A DNA stretch of 64,000 nt from Polyangium spumosum (GTDB lineage Bacteria > Myxococcota_A > Polyangia > Polyangiales > Polyangiaceae). The notes under the pieces were generated by a model. That model searched no databases and was not told the origin of the DNA. It worked only from the letters and a program-made list of their open reading frames with translations. The stretch spans positions 496,001 to 560,000 of the forward strand of contig NZ_WJIE01000007.1 in NCBI RefSeq assembly GCF_009649845.1, in the 5' to 3' direction. Both the position numbers and the translations under genes were made by a program. Below are positions 43,768 to 52,809 of the stretch, one piece after another. Positions within the stretch are counted from its first letter, which is position 1. The number at the start of each line of letters is the position of its first letter.

Positions 43768-44274
43768 ATGTCGGAGAACGCGATCGGGAAGTATACGGGC
43801 ACGGGTATCGCCAGCGCGATGCCGTTCAAGCACAAGCTCGTCGACGTCAAGCAAGGCGACCTGCCCAAGCTCAAGCGCTCGAAGCCGGGCTGCGCGGCCG
43901 TGCTCGGCGACCTGGCCGCCGCGATGCCCGTCCACGGAGACGAGGCGCGCATCCACCCCGACTTCTACGCCGAGATCGTCGAGACCCAGGAGCTCCTCCA
44001 GGCGATCCGCGCCCAGCGCCCCGAGGCCGACAAGCTCGCCGAGGTCCTGCGCGAGAGCGAAGCGTTTTACGAGGACAAGCTCGAAGGGCTGCTCAGCCGG
44101 CTCGCGAAGATCGTCCTCGACACCGCGAAGGACGAGAACAAGCCCGGCCTGCTCGCCACGTTCGAATCGACGATCCAGTATCGCGGGCTCTACGCGAACA
44201 GGAGCGCCGCCACCCGGCGCAAGAACCAGGAAAACACAGCCACGCCGACCCCGGAGCCCACAAGCGAAGGGTAG
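43768..44274 (+). CDS. Hypothetical cytoplasmic protein
   Basis: A 168-residue protein with an excellent start: AAGGAGG five bases before the ATG at 43768. It is soluble and mostly helical, with LRESEAFYEDKLEGLLSRLAKIVL and IVETQELLQAIRAQRPEADK as likely helices and a Thr/Pro tail (ATPTPEPTSEG). No signal peptide, Cys or enzyme motif is seen, and no family is recognised. It lies between the 21-bp array and two STAS proteins on the same strand (107 bases to the next). Confidence 0.7.
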   Translation: MSENAIGKYTGTGIASAMPFKHKLVDVKQGDLPKLKRSKPGCAAVLGDLAAAMPVHGDEARIHPDFYAEIVETQELLQAIRAQRPEADKLAEVLRESEAFYEDKLEGLLSRLAKIVLDTAKDENKPGLLATFESTIQYRGLYANRSAATRRKNQENTATPTPEPTSEG

Positions 44275-44380
44275 GTCGCGGACGTTGGTGCTTTGACGCT
44301 GCTGCGGCGCGGCGCGCCCGATAAGATTCCTTCCCACCTCCGCCCCGGACGATGTAGGGTCTCCGCTGGAGACCTATCCC

Positions 44381-45472
44381 ATGATCGAACGCGCAACCCT
44401 GGGGGGGTTGGAATTCGAATACGATACCGAGACGAAGACGATACGCATGGCGGGCAACCCCGCCATATTCATCTGGGTCGAGAGCACCCTGGCGGGGCTC
44501 ATCTCGGGGCTGCAGCGCAGCGTGGGCACCGAGCGGATCCGGCTCTCCCTCCACGGCGGCGGGCGCGACGGCGTCGATCAGGACTGGGCGTACATCTGCC
44601 AGTTCCCCACCTTCGAACAGGGCTTCGCCGAGCTCACCAAGGTGGCCGCGGTCTTCGGCTGGGGCGGCTGGGAGCTCGTCTCGCTCGATTCGAAGGCCCA
44701 GGTGGCGCGCGTGCGCGCCCGGAACCACTGGGAGGCCGATTGCCAGAAGGCGCTCGGCGTGAGCTGGGGCTCGAGTTACCTCGGCGGCAAGTTCGCGGGG
44801 ATCTTCCAGCGTCACTTCGGGGTCCCGCAATGCTGGGCCGAGCAAACCGCGTTCGCGTCGAAGGGCGACGAATACGACGAGTTCGTCATCCGGCCCTCGG
44901 ACGCGAGCCTGGAGGACCGCGTCGAGCGCCTGCTCGCGACCGACGAGGCGACCAAGGCCGACCTGGCCGTCGCCCTCGAGCGCGTGCGTAAAGAGGTCGA
45001 GGAGCGCGCCGAGACCGAAAAAGAGCTACGAGAGAAGCTCGACCTCATCGCGCGCCAGGAGGAGGCCATCCGCGCCCTGTCCACCCCGATCATCGAGGTC
45101 TGGGACGGCGTGATCACCCTGCCGCTGATGGGCGTCATCGATAGCCAGCGCGCCGCCGAGACCATGACGCGTTTGCTCGACGCGATCGTGCACAAGAACG
45201 CGCGCCACGCGCTCATCGATCTGACGGGCGTGGAGGTGATCGACACGTCCACCGCCGATCACATCCTGCGGCTCGTCCGCGCCGCCGAGCTGCTCGGCGC
45301 GCAATGCGTGATCACCGGCATCCGCCCCGCGGTCGCCCAGACGATGGTGTCGATCGGTATCGATCTCTCGAAGCTCGTGACGCTCGCCAGCCTGCGCGAC
45401 GGCCTGCTGCGCTGCATGGGCGGGGCGCGCGCGGGCGGCGCGAGACCACGCTCCGTGGACCGCGGCGTCTAG
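44381..45472 (+). CDS. V4R-like sensor with C-terminal STAS domain
   Basis: A 363-residue protein. Residues 1-190 contain a V4R/heme-NO-binding-like pattern: GSSYLGGKFAGIFQRHFG, then a Cys and EQTAFASKGDEYDEFVI (the 'G..aG....fg...c....G' arrangement). A coiled coil (LERVRKEVEERAETEKELRE) leads to an RsbR-type STAS domain with VWDGVITLPLMGVIDSQRA, LIDLTGVEVIDTSTADHI and CVITGIRPAVAQTMVSIGID. Small-molecule sensing coupled to a stressosome-like output is the inference. The STAS half is close to those of the proteins at 33-36 kb. The N-terminal assignment is tentative. Confidence 0.75.
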   Translation: MIERATLGGLEFEYDTETKTIRMAGNPAIFIWVESTLAGLISGLQRSVGTERIRLSLHGGGRDGVDQDWAYICQFPTFEQGFAELTKVAAVFGWGGWELVSLDSKAQVARVRARNHWEADCQKALGVSWGSSYLGGKFAGIFQRHFGVPQCWAEQTAFASKGDEYDEFVIRPSDASLEDRVERLLATDEATKADLAVALERVRKEVEERAETEKELREKLDLIARQEEAIRALSTPIIEVWDGVITLPLMGVIDSQRAAETMTRLLDAIVHKNARHALIDLTGVEVIDTSTADHILRLVRAAELLGAQCVITGIRPAVAQTMVSIGIDLSKLVTLASLRDGLLRCMGGARAGGARPRSVDRGV

Positions 45473-45517
45473 GACCGCCTTGGCATCCCGGGCGGAGGGG
45501 TGCGATAAGGGCGCATC

Positions 45518-46795
45518 ATGCGGGAGGCCGAACAGACCCAGGACACCCTCACGGCCGAGGACGAGATCGAGCGGCTGCGCCGGCGCGACGTGGAGCGCGA
45601 GGCCGAGATGGAGCGGCTCCGCGGCCGGCTCGATCTGCTCGAAGGCATCGTGGGGAAGATGGCGAACCTCGTGTACGTCCACGATTCCTCGACGGACTGC
45701 AACGTCTTCGCCAATCGAGAGCTCGCGCAGATGCTCGGCTACGACGAGGAAGAGATACACGCGATGGGCGCGGACCTCTTGCCGAGCATCTTCCACCCCG
45801 AGGACGCCGCCCGCATCCCGGCGCTGCGCGCCCTCTTCGCGACGGCGAACGACGGGGACGTCGTCCCGCTGGAGTACCGGCTGCGCGGCGCAGACGGGCA
45901 ATACCGGTGGATGGAGGACCGCTGCGTCGTCTTCACGCGAAACCCCGACGGATCGGTGCGACAGACCCTCGGCACGCTCCAGGACATCACCGAACGCAAG
46001 CGGCGCGAGGCCGACGAGCGGCTCGCCAATCAAGCGGTGCTGCGCGCGTTCCTCGACCACACGCCCGCGCTGATGTTCGTCAAGGACCTCGAAGGGCGCT
46101 TCCTCCTCGTGAACAGGGAGATGGAGCGCTTCACGGGGCGATCCCGGGAGGAGATCCTCGGAAAAAAGGCCGACGCGTTCCTGCCGCCGCAAGGCGTACG
46201 CAACAGCGAGGACGCCGAGCGCCGCGCCCTCGCCGAGGGGCGCGCGCAACACCTGCAGATCGTCCCGCGCCCGGACGGGCCCGTGTATTACCAGAGCATC
46301 AAGTTCCGCGTCGAAGACGACGAGGGCGCGGTCCGCGGGATCGGGACGGTGGCCATCGACATCACCGCCGAGCAACAACACCTCGAGGAGCGCGCCGAAC
46401 ACGAAGCGCAAAACCTCGCCCGGCAGGCCGCGCTGATCCGCGAGCTCGCGTCGCCCCTGCTCCCGATCGCCGAGCACGTCGTGGCGATGCCCCTCATCGG
46501 CTCCATCGACGAGGCGCGCGCCGGGCAAATCACCGAGGCGCTCCTCCTGGGTGTGTCCGGGCACGGAGCCCGGGTGGCGATCCTCGACGTCACGGGCCTG
46601 CGGCAGGTGGACACGCACGTCGCGAGCGCGCTCGTGAATGCAGCGAGGGCCGTGAAGCTGCTCGGGGCCGAGGTGGTCGTGACCGGAATGCGGCCGGCCG
46701 TGGCGCAGGCGCTCGTGGAGACGGGCGCGGATCTGCAAGGCATCACGACGCTGGCGACGCTGCGGGCGGGGATCGCCTGGGCGATGCGCCGGTAG
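45518..46795 (+). CDS. PAS-PAS-STAS regulator
   Basis: A 425-residue protein. After a short coiled coil come PAS1 (MANLVYVHDSSTDCNVFANR, MLGYDEEEIHAMG, YRWMEDRCVVFTRNPDGS, TLQDITERKR), with its C-terminal PAC motif, and PAS2 (MFVKDLEGRFLLVNREME, FTGRSREEILGKKADAF). The C-terminal STAS domain is more divergent than in the other three (VVAMPLIGSIDEARAGQ, ILDVTGLRQVDTHVASAL, VVTGMRPAVAQALVETGAD), with a Thr retained in DVTGL. It starts 45 bases after the V4R-STAS gene and is probably in the same transcript. Confidence 0.85.
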   Translation: MREAEQTQDTLTAEDEIERLRRRDVEREAEMERLRGRLDLLEGIVGKMANLVYVHDSSTDCNVFANRELAQMLGYDEEEIHAMGADLLPSIFHPEDAARIPALRALFATANDGDVVPLEYRLRGADGQYRWMEDRCVVFTRNPDGSVRQTLGTLQDITERKRREADERLANQAVLRAFLDHTPALMFVKDLEGRFLLVNREMERFTGRSREEILGKKADAFLPPQGVRNSEDAERRALAEGRAQHLQIVPRPDGPVYYQSIKFRVEDDEGAVRGIGTVAIDITAEQQHLEERAEHEAQNLARQAALIRELASPLLPIAEHVVAMPLIGSIDEARAGQITEALLLGVSGHGARVAILDVTGLRQVDTHVASALVNAARAVKLLGAEVVVTGMRPAVAQALVETGADLQGITTLATLRAGIAWAMRR

Positions 46796-46862
46796 CCGAA
46801 CCCGCGCGCGACGTCTGCGGCGCAGGAGGTCAGCCCCCGCCGCCTCTGTTTCTCCCCGGCTT

Positions 46863-46878
46863 TGGCACGAGCGCTGCA
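46863..46878 (+). promoter_or_regulatory. Sigma-54-like sequence, distal
   Basis: TGGCACGAGCGCTGCA matches the -24 element TGGCACG perfectly and the -12 element at TGCA; only the first T of TTGC differs, and the spacing is exact. It points towards the lipoprotein gene but lies about 300 bases before its start, so either the leader is long or the match is fortuitous. Confidence 0.35.
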
Positions 46879-47096
46879 ATGGCTCCGCCCCCTCCGCACC
46901 TGCGGAGATTCGCCAATCACCTACGACATCACGGTCGCACCATGACGTAACGCGCCACGCGCTCGAAGCCCCGCCGTCACGCCGACGGAACAGCCGCTGT
47001 CACCCCGCCGTGACAGTGTTACGGCGTCGTGTCACCTGCGTCCGGCCCGAGGCGCGTCTTCCGTGACGTCGATCACGCCTTGGACGCTGTTCACGG

Positions 47097-47112
47097 TGGC
47101 ATGGGTCTTGTT
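47097..47112 (+). promoter_or_regulatory. Sigma-54-like sequence, proximal
   Basis: TGGCATGGGTCTTGTT has the sigma-54 spacing, with GG of the -24 element and TTG of the -12 element; the key -12 C is a T. Transcription would start about 50 bases before the ATG at 47176, similar to the layout before the paralogue at 42361. Confidence 0.35.
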
Positions 47113-47175
47113 ATGATGGGTCGTATCCACGCGACGAAAAAAGACGTCGCTCGAACCCAGAAAGGACTCGACCCC

Positions 47176-48012
47176 ATGACACTCCACCGCTCGCTCTTCA
47201 TTGCTCTCGCCGCCGGCCTTGGTCTCCTCCAGGCGGGGTGCCTCGCCGAGGGGCCCGAGGTCGCGGAGATCGGGGGCGTCGGATACGAGACGCTCGAGGG
47301 CGGTGATCACGGAACCAACGGGCTCGACACCTGGGATCTCGCCGCGAACGAGGCGATGCTCTGGGCGGCGACGAACGACGGGATCAACGATCTGGACAAC
47401 TTCGCCGTGGCCCAGCTCCAGGCCGCCCCGAATAGCGAGACGCTCGACTATGCCGTCCGTTGCGCGGTGCCGCAGGGGGTGTCCGGTCCCGGCAATTACA
47501 CGGGGCGAGGCCACCTGTCGACCACGAGCGATTGGCTGGACCCGGACGGATTCCTGGCCCTCCCCGAGAAGCTCGACCTCTTCACGTGCATGATCGCGCA
47601 CGTGAACCCCTTCAACGTCGACGTGAACCTCATGCTCACGGGTGACACCATCAGCGACGGTGGAATGGGCCCCGGCCAGGTCGCCACGTACAACATCGAA
47701 GAGGCCCTCTGGATCGCGCGCCTGGACTCCGTGAACGGCCTCGAATACATCGTCTGGCCCCTGGACTTCCTGGAGCTGCAATGCCCGAACACGCAGAACG
47801 CGCTGCTGACGCGGACCTGCGGCGGGCTCCAGGCCGGCGGGGTGGACACGGATTGCCGCGTGGAGGTGCGGACCGGTGGCCCGCGTCCCGATTGCACGAA
47901 AAACTCCACGACGGGGAACTGGACCTGCCTCGGCCGCCCCGCCATCAAGACCTGGCTGAGCTCGATCAGCTACCTCACCCTGTACCCCGGTTGTTATCCC
48001 CTCGCGCAGTGA
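47176..48012 (+). CDS. Cys-rich lipoprotein, paralogue of 42361-43194
   Basis: A 278-residue protein from the ATG at 47176, with AAAGGA about ten bases upstream. The signal is LAAGLGLLQAGC. It shares with the lipoprotein at 42361 the blocks YAVRCAVPQG, HLSTTSDW, LFTCMIAHVNPFNVDV, IEEALWIARL, YIVWPLDFLELQC, LTRTCGG and a closing WTCLGRPAIKTWL. The Cys positions match, which suggests a conserved disulfide-stabilised fold. It is convergent with the kinase gene at 48016 with three bases between, whereas its paralogue is divergent from its kinase. It may be an envelope partner of the kinase, by context only. Confidence 0.75.
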   Translation: MTLHRSLFIALAAGLGLLQAGCLAEGPEVAEIGGVGYETLEGGDHGTNGLDTWDLAANEAMLWAATNDGINDLDNFAVAQLQAAPNSETLDYAVRCAVPQGVSGPGNYTGRGHLSTTSDWLDPDGFLALPEKLDLFTCMIAHVNPFNVDVNLMLTGDTISDGGMGPGQVATYNIEEALWIARLDSVNGLEYIVWPLDFLELQCPNTQNALLTRTCGGLQAGGVDTDCRVEVRTGGPRPDCTKNSTTGNWTCLGRPAIKTWLSSISYLTLYPGCYPLAQ

Positions 48013-48015
48013 CCC

Positions 48016-51000
48016 TCAGCGGCCGAGCGGCGCCTCCCGCGCGAGGCGCCGCGCTTCCTCGAGGGCCTGCCGCTCCCTCCTCTCGACGAGGGGATTCTCC
48101 CGGATGGCCGCGGAGAGCGCCTCGATCGACATGCTCGCGGCCTTTCGGGCCTCCCGCTCGTCCTTCGTCCTCTTCGCTCGCAGGAGCAGGAGCCTGCCCT
48201 TGCACGCGAGGGCGGCGGCCATGCGAGGATGAAGGGCGAGCGCCTCCGCGATGCGGGCGAGCCCTCGCGTGATTTCACGGTCGGCGTCGCGCCCGCCCCG
48301 GAGCCGGCTGCCGAGCTCGTGGATCTCGCCGAGCAGGAGATAAAGTCGGGGCTCGGCGCGCTCGACGTCGAGGAGCGGCGCCACCGGAGCGAGCGCCGCT
48401 TCGAGCTGGGCCTCGGTGGCCTCGCCCTGCCGGATCGCAAAACGCAGGGCGAGCGTCTCCGCCATGGCGCTCCCGAGCCGATACTCGAGAGCGGCCGGCT
48501 TCGCCTTCATGGCCTCGCCGAAGGCGCCCCTCGCCTCGAGGATCCGGGCGGAGGGGTCCTCACCACGCTCGAGGTGGAGGCGCCCGCGAATCGTGGCCAC
48601 CTTGCCGCGGAGGTTGTGCGTGAGGCTGGAGGTCGGCGCGAGGCGGGCGTGCTCCTCGGTGCCTGCGTCGGCGCGAAGCAATGCTCCGGTCGGATCGCCG
48701 CCCGACTCGAGCAGGTAGGTCGCTTCCATGAGCGCCAGCATGGCGCGAAATCGATGCGCCACGGCGGAGCGCGGTGATTGCTGCTGGAAAGCCGCGATGA
48801 GCCCCTCCGCTTCCCGCACCACGTCCCCCGGGGATTGCCCGGCCGAGACCCTGTGCTCCGCGAGGAGCAAGCGATGATCGATCGCCGTGATCTTCGCGTA
48901 CGTGAAGCTCGGGTCGACCTCGACGGCCTTGTCGCAGCGCGCGAGCCCCGCCTCGACGGAGCGGCGGGGGTCGATGCCGTGCGCGATCTCGTGTGCTGCA
49001 CGGAAATAATACGCGGAGCAGCTCTCGTTCAGCGCCCACACGAAGACGGGATCCCGCTCGAGGGCCGCGTCATACGCCGTGATGGCGTGGTCGACCGCAG
49101 GCACGACGTCGAACCCGCGGACGCTCGCGTGAAGGACGCGTGTCCGGAAGATCGCCGCCTCGACGTACCACGCCATCGGCTCCTCGGCGCTCATCCGCAC
49201 CGCCTTCTCCGCGTGCTCGATGGCCTTCGCGATGGCGACCTCCGGCTCCTCGTCGGCCGCGTCCCCGACGGCGACGTGCCAGGCGAAATGCGAATGGAGC
49301 TGCGCCAACCGCAGGTGCCCGACGCCGTCCGCGGGGCTCGCTTCGACGGCCCTCGCGCAGGCTCCCTTCGCCGCCTCGAAGCTCGGCCGAAGGGGCCTCG
49401 TCGCCGCGCGCGCGCCATTCATCTCCTGCGTGTGGAGCTCGCACGTCGCGACGAGCACCGCCGGATCGCTGCTCCCGATCTCGGCAGCGGTTCGATATGC
49501 CTCCCCCGCCCGGGCGAACCAGTGGGACATCTTCTCGAAATCGAACGCGGCGTCGTGCCCGTATCTCCTCCCCATCGCGAAGAGCACGTCCCCCTCGAGC
49601 TTCTTCGCCTCGTAGAGCCACGGCGCCTTTTCGAAAGCCTCCCGCGCCTTCACGAGCGCCTCGTCGTGCCGCCCCTCGTACAGCGCGATGAGCCCCTCCG
49701 CGTACGCCGGCGCCTCGATCGTCCCCCCGAGCGCCGCCCGGAGGTGCACGAGCGCCGGGGCCTTGTACTCCGCCTCGATCGCCGCGATGCGCTGCTTCTT
49801 GCCCTCCCCCTCCATCCGCTTCGTGTCCGCGAGCTCTCGCTTGTACATCTCGGAGAGCGCCATCCCCAATGCATCATCGAGCCCCGCCGCTCGATACCCC
49901 GCCGCCTGCGCCCGCCGGAGGTGCCCGAGCGCCTCGGCGGGCTCCTGCAGCGCGAGGTAGCCCCGCCCGAGCGCGTAATGCCCCGGCCCCACGCCGATGT
50001 CCCCCGCGGCCTCGATCACCGACGCGATCGCCCGGAGCTTCTCCCGCACGATGCGGCGCTCCCGGTCGATGTCGTGGAGCGGCAGGCCATGCGCATTGCG
50101 GAGGAAAAACTCCATCTCCTTCACGCTCTCGCCGAGCTCACGCGCGAGCTCGGCCTGCTTCGCGGCCCGCGCCCGCTCGCTCATCCACCCGCCCACGAAC
50201 ACCGCCGCGACCACGAGCACGACGCTCGTGATCGACAGCTTCACCTTGTGCCTCTTCGCGCGCCGGACCAGCGCATACAGGCGCGCCCGCGCGAGCGCCG
50301 AGACCGGCTCGCCGTCGAGGAACCGCTGGAGATCGTCGCCCAGCGCCTTGGCCGACTCGTAACGCGCCGCGGGCTGCTTCTCGAGGCATTTCATCACGAT
50401 CGCGTCGAGGTCGAGCGGCAGCTCGCGCTCGATTTGCCGGGGCGAAAGGGGCTCCTCGTGCATGATGGCGTGGAGCAGGGCCGAGAGGCTCTCGGCGACG
50501 CTCGGCGGGCGACCGACGAGGACGTCGTACAGCGTCGCGCCGAGGCAATACACGTCCGTGCGCCGATCGAGCGAGCGCACCTTCCCCGCCGCCTGCTCGG
50601 GCGCCATGAACGAGGGCGTCCCCATCAATGCGCCCGACACCGTCGCGCCCGAGTCCCCCATCTCCCGCGCGAGGCCGAAATCCATGATGTAGGGCTTGAA
50701 GGCCCCATCCTCGCCGCGCTCCACCATGATGTTCGCGGGCTTGACGTCGCGGTGCACGAGCCCGAGCCTGTGCGCCTCGTGCAGCGCCGAGGCGACGAGC
50801 CGGACGACGCGCACCTTCTCTTCGAGGGACATCGCCGATTTCGCCTTGTCGAGCGGCTCGCCATGAATGAGCTGCATGACGATGAACCGCACGTGATCGG
50901 CCGTGCCCGCCTCGTAGACCTCGCACACGTTCTCGTGCTTGATGCGCGCCTGCGAGCGCGCCTCACGCAGCACGCTCCCGAACGCCTCGTGCTCGGCGCC

Positions 51001-51264
51001 GAAGAGCAGCTTGATCGCGACCTCGCGGCCGAGGCGCAGATCACGGGCCTTGTACACCGTGCCCATCCCACCCCGGCCGAGGAACTCGAACGCCTCGAAT
51101 CGCGCGTGAAGCGAGGGCGGGATGTCCGAGACCTCCGACGTCGAGGGCCCCGGGGCCTCTGGCGCCGCCGCTGCATTCGCAGGCTCGCGGGGCGCCTCGT
51201 CCTGCGTGACGGTCGTCTCCTGCGTTTGCCCCGGATCGTCCCGTCGCTTGCCGCGGTATCTCAT
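48016..51264 (-). CDS. Membrane Ser/Thr protein kinase with long TPR-like region (paralogue of 39064-42246)
   Basis: About 1082 residues from the ATG at 51264. The kinase has Gly-loop FLGRGGMGTVY (61-71), Lys85, HRD 171-173, DFG 195-197 and APEQ 221-224, so it should be active. A membrane helix is at about 342-360 (VKLSITSVVLVVAAVFVGGW). The remaining 700 residues mirror those of the 39-42 kb kinase (MEFFLRNAHGLPLHDIDRER, HYALGRGYLALQEPAEALGHL, AITAYDAALERDPVFVW). The ATG lies seven bases after the FHA-AAA+ gene, so both are probably co-transcribed; an FHA domain binds phosphothreonine, making kinase and regulator plausible partners. Confidence 0.9.
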   Translation of the reverse strand: MRYRGKRRDDPGQTQETTVTQDEAPREPANAAAAPEAPGPSTSEVSDIPPSLHARFEAFEFLGRGGMGTVYKARDLRLGREVAIKLLFGAEHEAFGSVLREARSQARIKHENVCEVYEAGTADHVRFIVMQLIHGEPLDKAKSAMSLEEKVRVVRLVASALHEAHRLGLVHRDVKPANIMVERGEDGAFKPYIMDFGLAREMGDSGATVSGALMGTPSFMAPEQAAGKVRSLDRRTDVYCLGATLYDVLVGRPPSVAESLSALLHAIMHEEPLSPRQIERELPLDLDAIVMKCLEKQPAARYESAKALGDDLQRFLDGEPVSALARARLYALVRRAKRHKVKLSITSVVLVVAAVFVGGWMSERARAAKQAELARELGESVKEMEFFLRNAHGLPLHDIDRERRIVREKLRAIASVIEAAGDIGVGPGHYALGRGYLALQEPAEALGHLRRAQAAGYRAAGLDDALGMALSEMYKRELADTKRMEGEGKKQRIAAIEAEYKAPALVHLRAALGGTIEAPAYAEGLIALYEGRHDEALVKAREAFEKAPWLYEAKKLEGDVLFAMGRRYGHDAAFDFEKMSHWFARAGEAYRTAAEIGSSDPAVLVATCELHTQEMNGARAATRPLRPSFEAAKGACARAVEASPADGVGHLRLAQLHSHFAWHVAVGDAADEEPEVAIAKAIEHAEKAVRMSAEEPMAWYVEAAIFRTRVLHASVRGFDVVPAVDHAITAYDAALERDPVFVWALNESCSAYYFRAAHEIAHGIDPRRSVEAGLARCDKAVEVDPSFTYAKITAIDHRLLLAEHRVSAGQSPGDVVREAEGLIAAFQQQSPRSAVAHRFRAMLALMEATYLLESGGDPTGALLRADAGTEEHARLAPTSSLTHNLRGKVATIRGRLHLERGEDPSARILEARGAFGEAMKAKPAALEYRLGSAMAETLALRFAIRQGEATEAQLEAALAPVAPLLDVERAEPRLYLLLGEIHELGSRLRGGRDADREITRGLARIAEALALHPRMAAALACKGRLLLLRAKRTKDEREARKAASMSIEALSAAIRENPLVERRERQALEEARRLAREAPLGR

Positions 51265-51271
51265 GCGCCGG

Positions 51272-52708
51272 TCAGCCTCGCTTCGAGGCGGCGTGGTCCG
51301 GCGCGCCGTCCTTGGCGCGAATGCCGTGCCGATCGAGCAGCCGATGCAAGAGCTGCCGCGACACGCCCATGGCCTCGGCCGCGCGGGAGATGTTCCCGTC
51401 GTACCGGCGGAGCTTCGCCGTCGCATATTTGCGTTCGAGCTCCGCCAGCACGGCCTCGCGCGCCTCGGGCAACGAGAGCTCGAGCAATTTGCCGAGCTTC
51501 TCCTCCGCCTCCTCCGGGTTCACCTTCGCCGCCTCGTCGACGGGCGGCGAGGCGGCGCGGGCGGCGGGAGCGCCCCCCGCCTCCGGGCCCAGGATTTCGT
51601 GGAGCAGCTCGGGGAAGAGCACGAGCCGCGTGATCACGTTCCGGAGCTCGCGCACGTTGCCCGGCCAATCGTATCCGAGGAGCATCGGGATCGTCTCGGG
51701 CGGCAGATCCGAGGCCCTCAGCGGGGGATTGCGGCTCGAGAGGAATCGCTCGACGAGGAGCGGGATGTCCTCCCTGCGCTCACGCAGCGGCGGGACCTGG
51801 AGCTCGAGCACCGAGAGGCGGAAATAAAGATCCTGCCGGAACTTGCCCTCCGCCACCATGGACCGGAGGTTCCGATGGGTGGCCGCGACGATACGCACGT
51901 CGATGGCTCGCTCCTGCGTCGAGCCGAGCCTGCGCACGGTCCGCGCCTCGATCACGCGGAGCAATTTCTGCTGCGCCTCGAGCGGCAGCTCGCCGATCTC
52001 GTCGATGAAGATCGTCCCGTGGTGCGCGGCCTCGAAGAAGCCCGCCCGGTTCACCGCGCCCGTCGCCGCGCCCACGACCATGCCGAAGAGCTCGGACTCG
52101 ATCGTATTCGACGGGACGGCCCCACAATCGACGATGACGTAGGGCCCGCTCGCGCGCCGGCTCTCCTGGTGAATGGAGCGCGCCAGCACCTCCTTGCCCG
52201 TGCCGGACTCGCCGAGCAAGAGAATGGTCTCCTCCGTCTTCGCGATGCGCTCGAGCTTGGCGAAGAGGGCCCGCATCGCGAGGCTCTCGCCGAGGGCGGA
52301 GCCGAAGGCGCTGCGCGCGGAGAGCGGCAGGACGGCGGCGCCGCCGGACGGCTGCACGACGAGCGTCGAATCACCGACGGTGACGGGCACGCCCGGCGGG
52401 ACGAAGGCCTCGACGATGCGGACATCACGAATGAACGTGCCATTCCGGCTGTCCGTGTCCCTCACGAGCACGCCCTTCTCGGTGAGGCGCACCTCGCAAT
52501 GCACCCGCGATACCTTGGGGTCGTGGACGACCAGGTCGCATTCGGGGCTCTTGCCGAGCAGGAGCGGGCCGAGCCCGAGGGGCGCCGTGAGGGTCTGCCG
52601 ATCCGGCAGCGTGACGATTGCCCGAAGGTTCGGCAGCCGGAGGGATCGCCCCTCGTCAATGCTCGTCAGCGTGAAAGACAGGTCCTGCATGCTCGCCACA
52701 GGCGTCAT
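51272..52708 (-). CDS. FHA-AAA+ enhancer-binding-type regulator with altered GAFTGA loop
   Basis: About 478 residues from the ATG at 52708 (52690 or 52780 are alternatives). The FHA domain spans about 50-105 (LLLGKSPECDLVVHD, KVSRVHCEVRL, SRNGTFI). The AAA+ domain has Walker A GESGTGKE (166-173) and Walker B TIFIDEIGE (232-240). The sigma-54 contact loop reads GAATGA (213-218) instead of GAFTGA. Loss of the Phe usually abolishes sigma-54 activation, so this protein may use a different output or none. A Fis-type helix-turn-helix closes it (ISRAAEAMGVSRQLLHRLLD). It precedes the kinase gene, which suggests a kinase-FHA pair. Confidence 0.88.
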   Translation of the reverse strand: MTPVASMQDLSFTLTSIDEGRSLRLPNLRAIVTLPDRQTLTAPLGLGPLLLGKSPECDLVVHDPKVSRVHCEVRLTEKGVLVRDTDSRNGTFIRDVRIVEAFVPPGVPVTVGDSTLVVQPSGGAAVLPLSARSAFGSALGESLAMRALFAKLERIAKTEETILLLGESGTGKEVLARSIHQESRRASGPYVIVDCGAVPSNTIESELFGMVVGAATGAVNRAGFFEAAHHGTIFIDEIGELPLEAQQKLLRVIEARTVRRLGSTQERAIDVRIVAATHRNLRSMVAEGKFRQDLYFRLSVLELQVPPLRERREDIPLLVERFLSSRNPPLRASDLPPETIPMLLGYDWPGNVRELRNVITRLVLFPELLHEILGPEAGGAPAARAASPPVDEAAKVNPEEAEEKLGKLLELSLPEAREAVLAELERKYATAKLRRYDGNISRAAEAMGVSRQLLHRLLDRHGIRAKDGAPDHAASKRG

Positions 52709-52809
52709 CGTATCGCCGACCACGAAGGCCTTGTCAACGCTCCCCGAACACCGGCCCCCTCCCCGGCCGCCGTGGTTCATGGCATGCTCGCGGAGGGAGG
52801 GTCGAGAAA

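Larger units (their letters stand above)
46796..47175. other. Intergenic region upstream of the lipoprotein gene at 47176
   Basis: This 380-base gap contains no convincing gene. It holds two sigma-54-like sequences annotated separately. It also holds an inverted repeat, TGTCAC...GTGACA, around 46998-47014, which could be an operator. From about 47110 it becomes AT-richer (TTGTTATGATGGG, ACGAAAAAAG), as expected of a promoter and leader. Confidence 0.5.

Noticed and set aside
43071-43952. Arg-rich or hydrophobic heptad-repeat proteins across the 21-bp array on either strand
   Set aside because: None has a ribosome site, and several frames are equally open, which follows from the 21-bp period rather than from coding.
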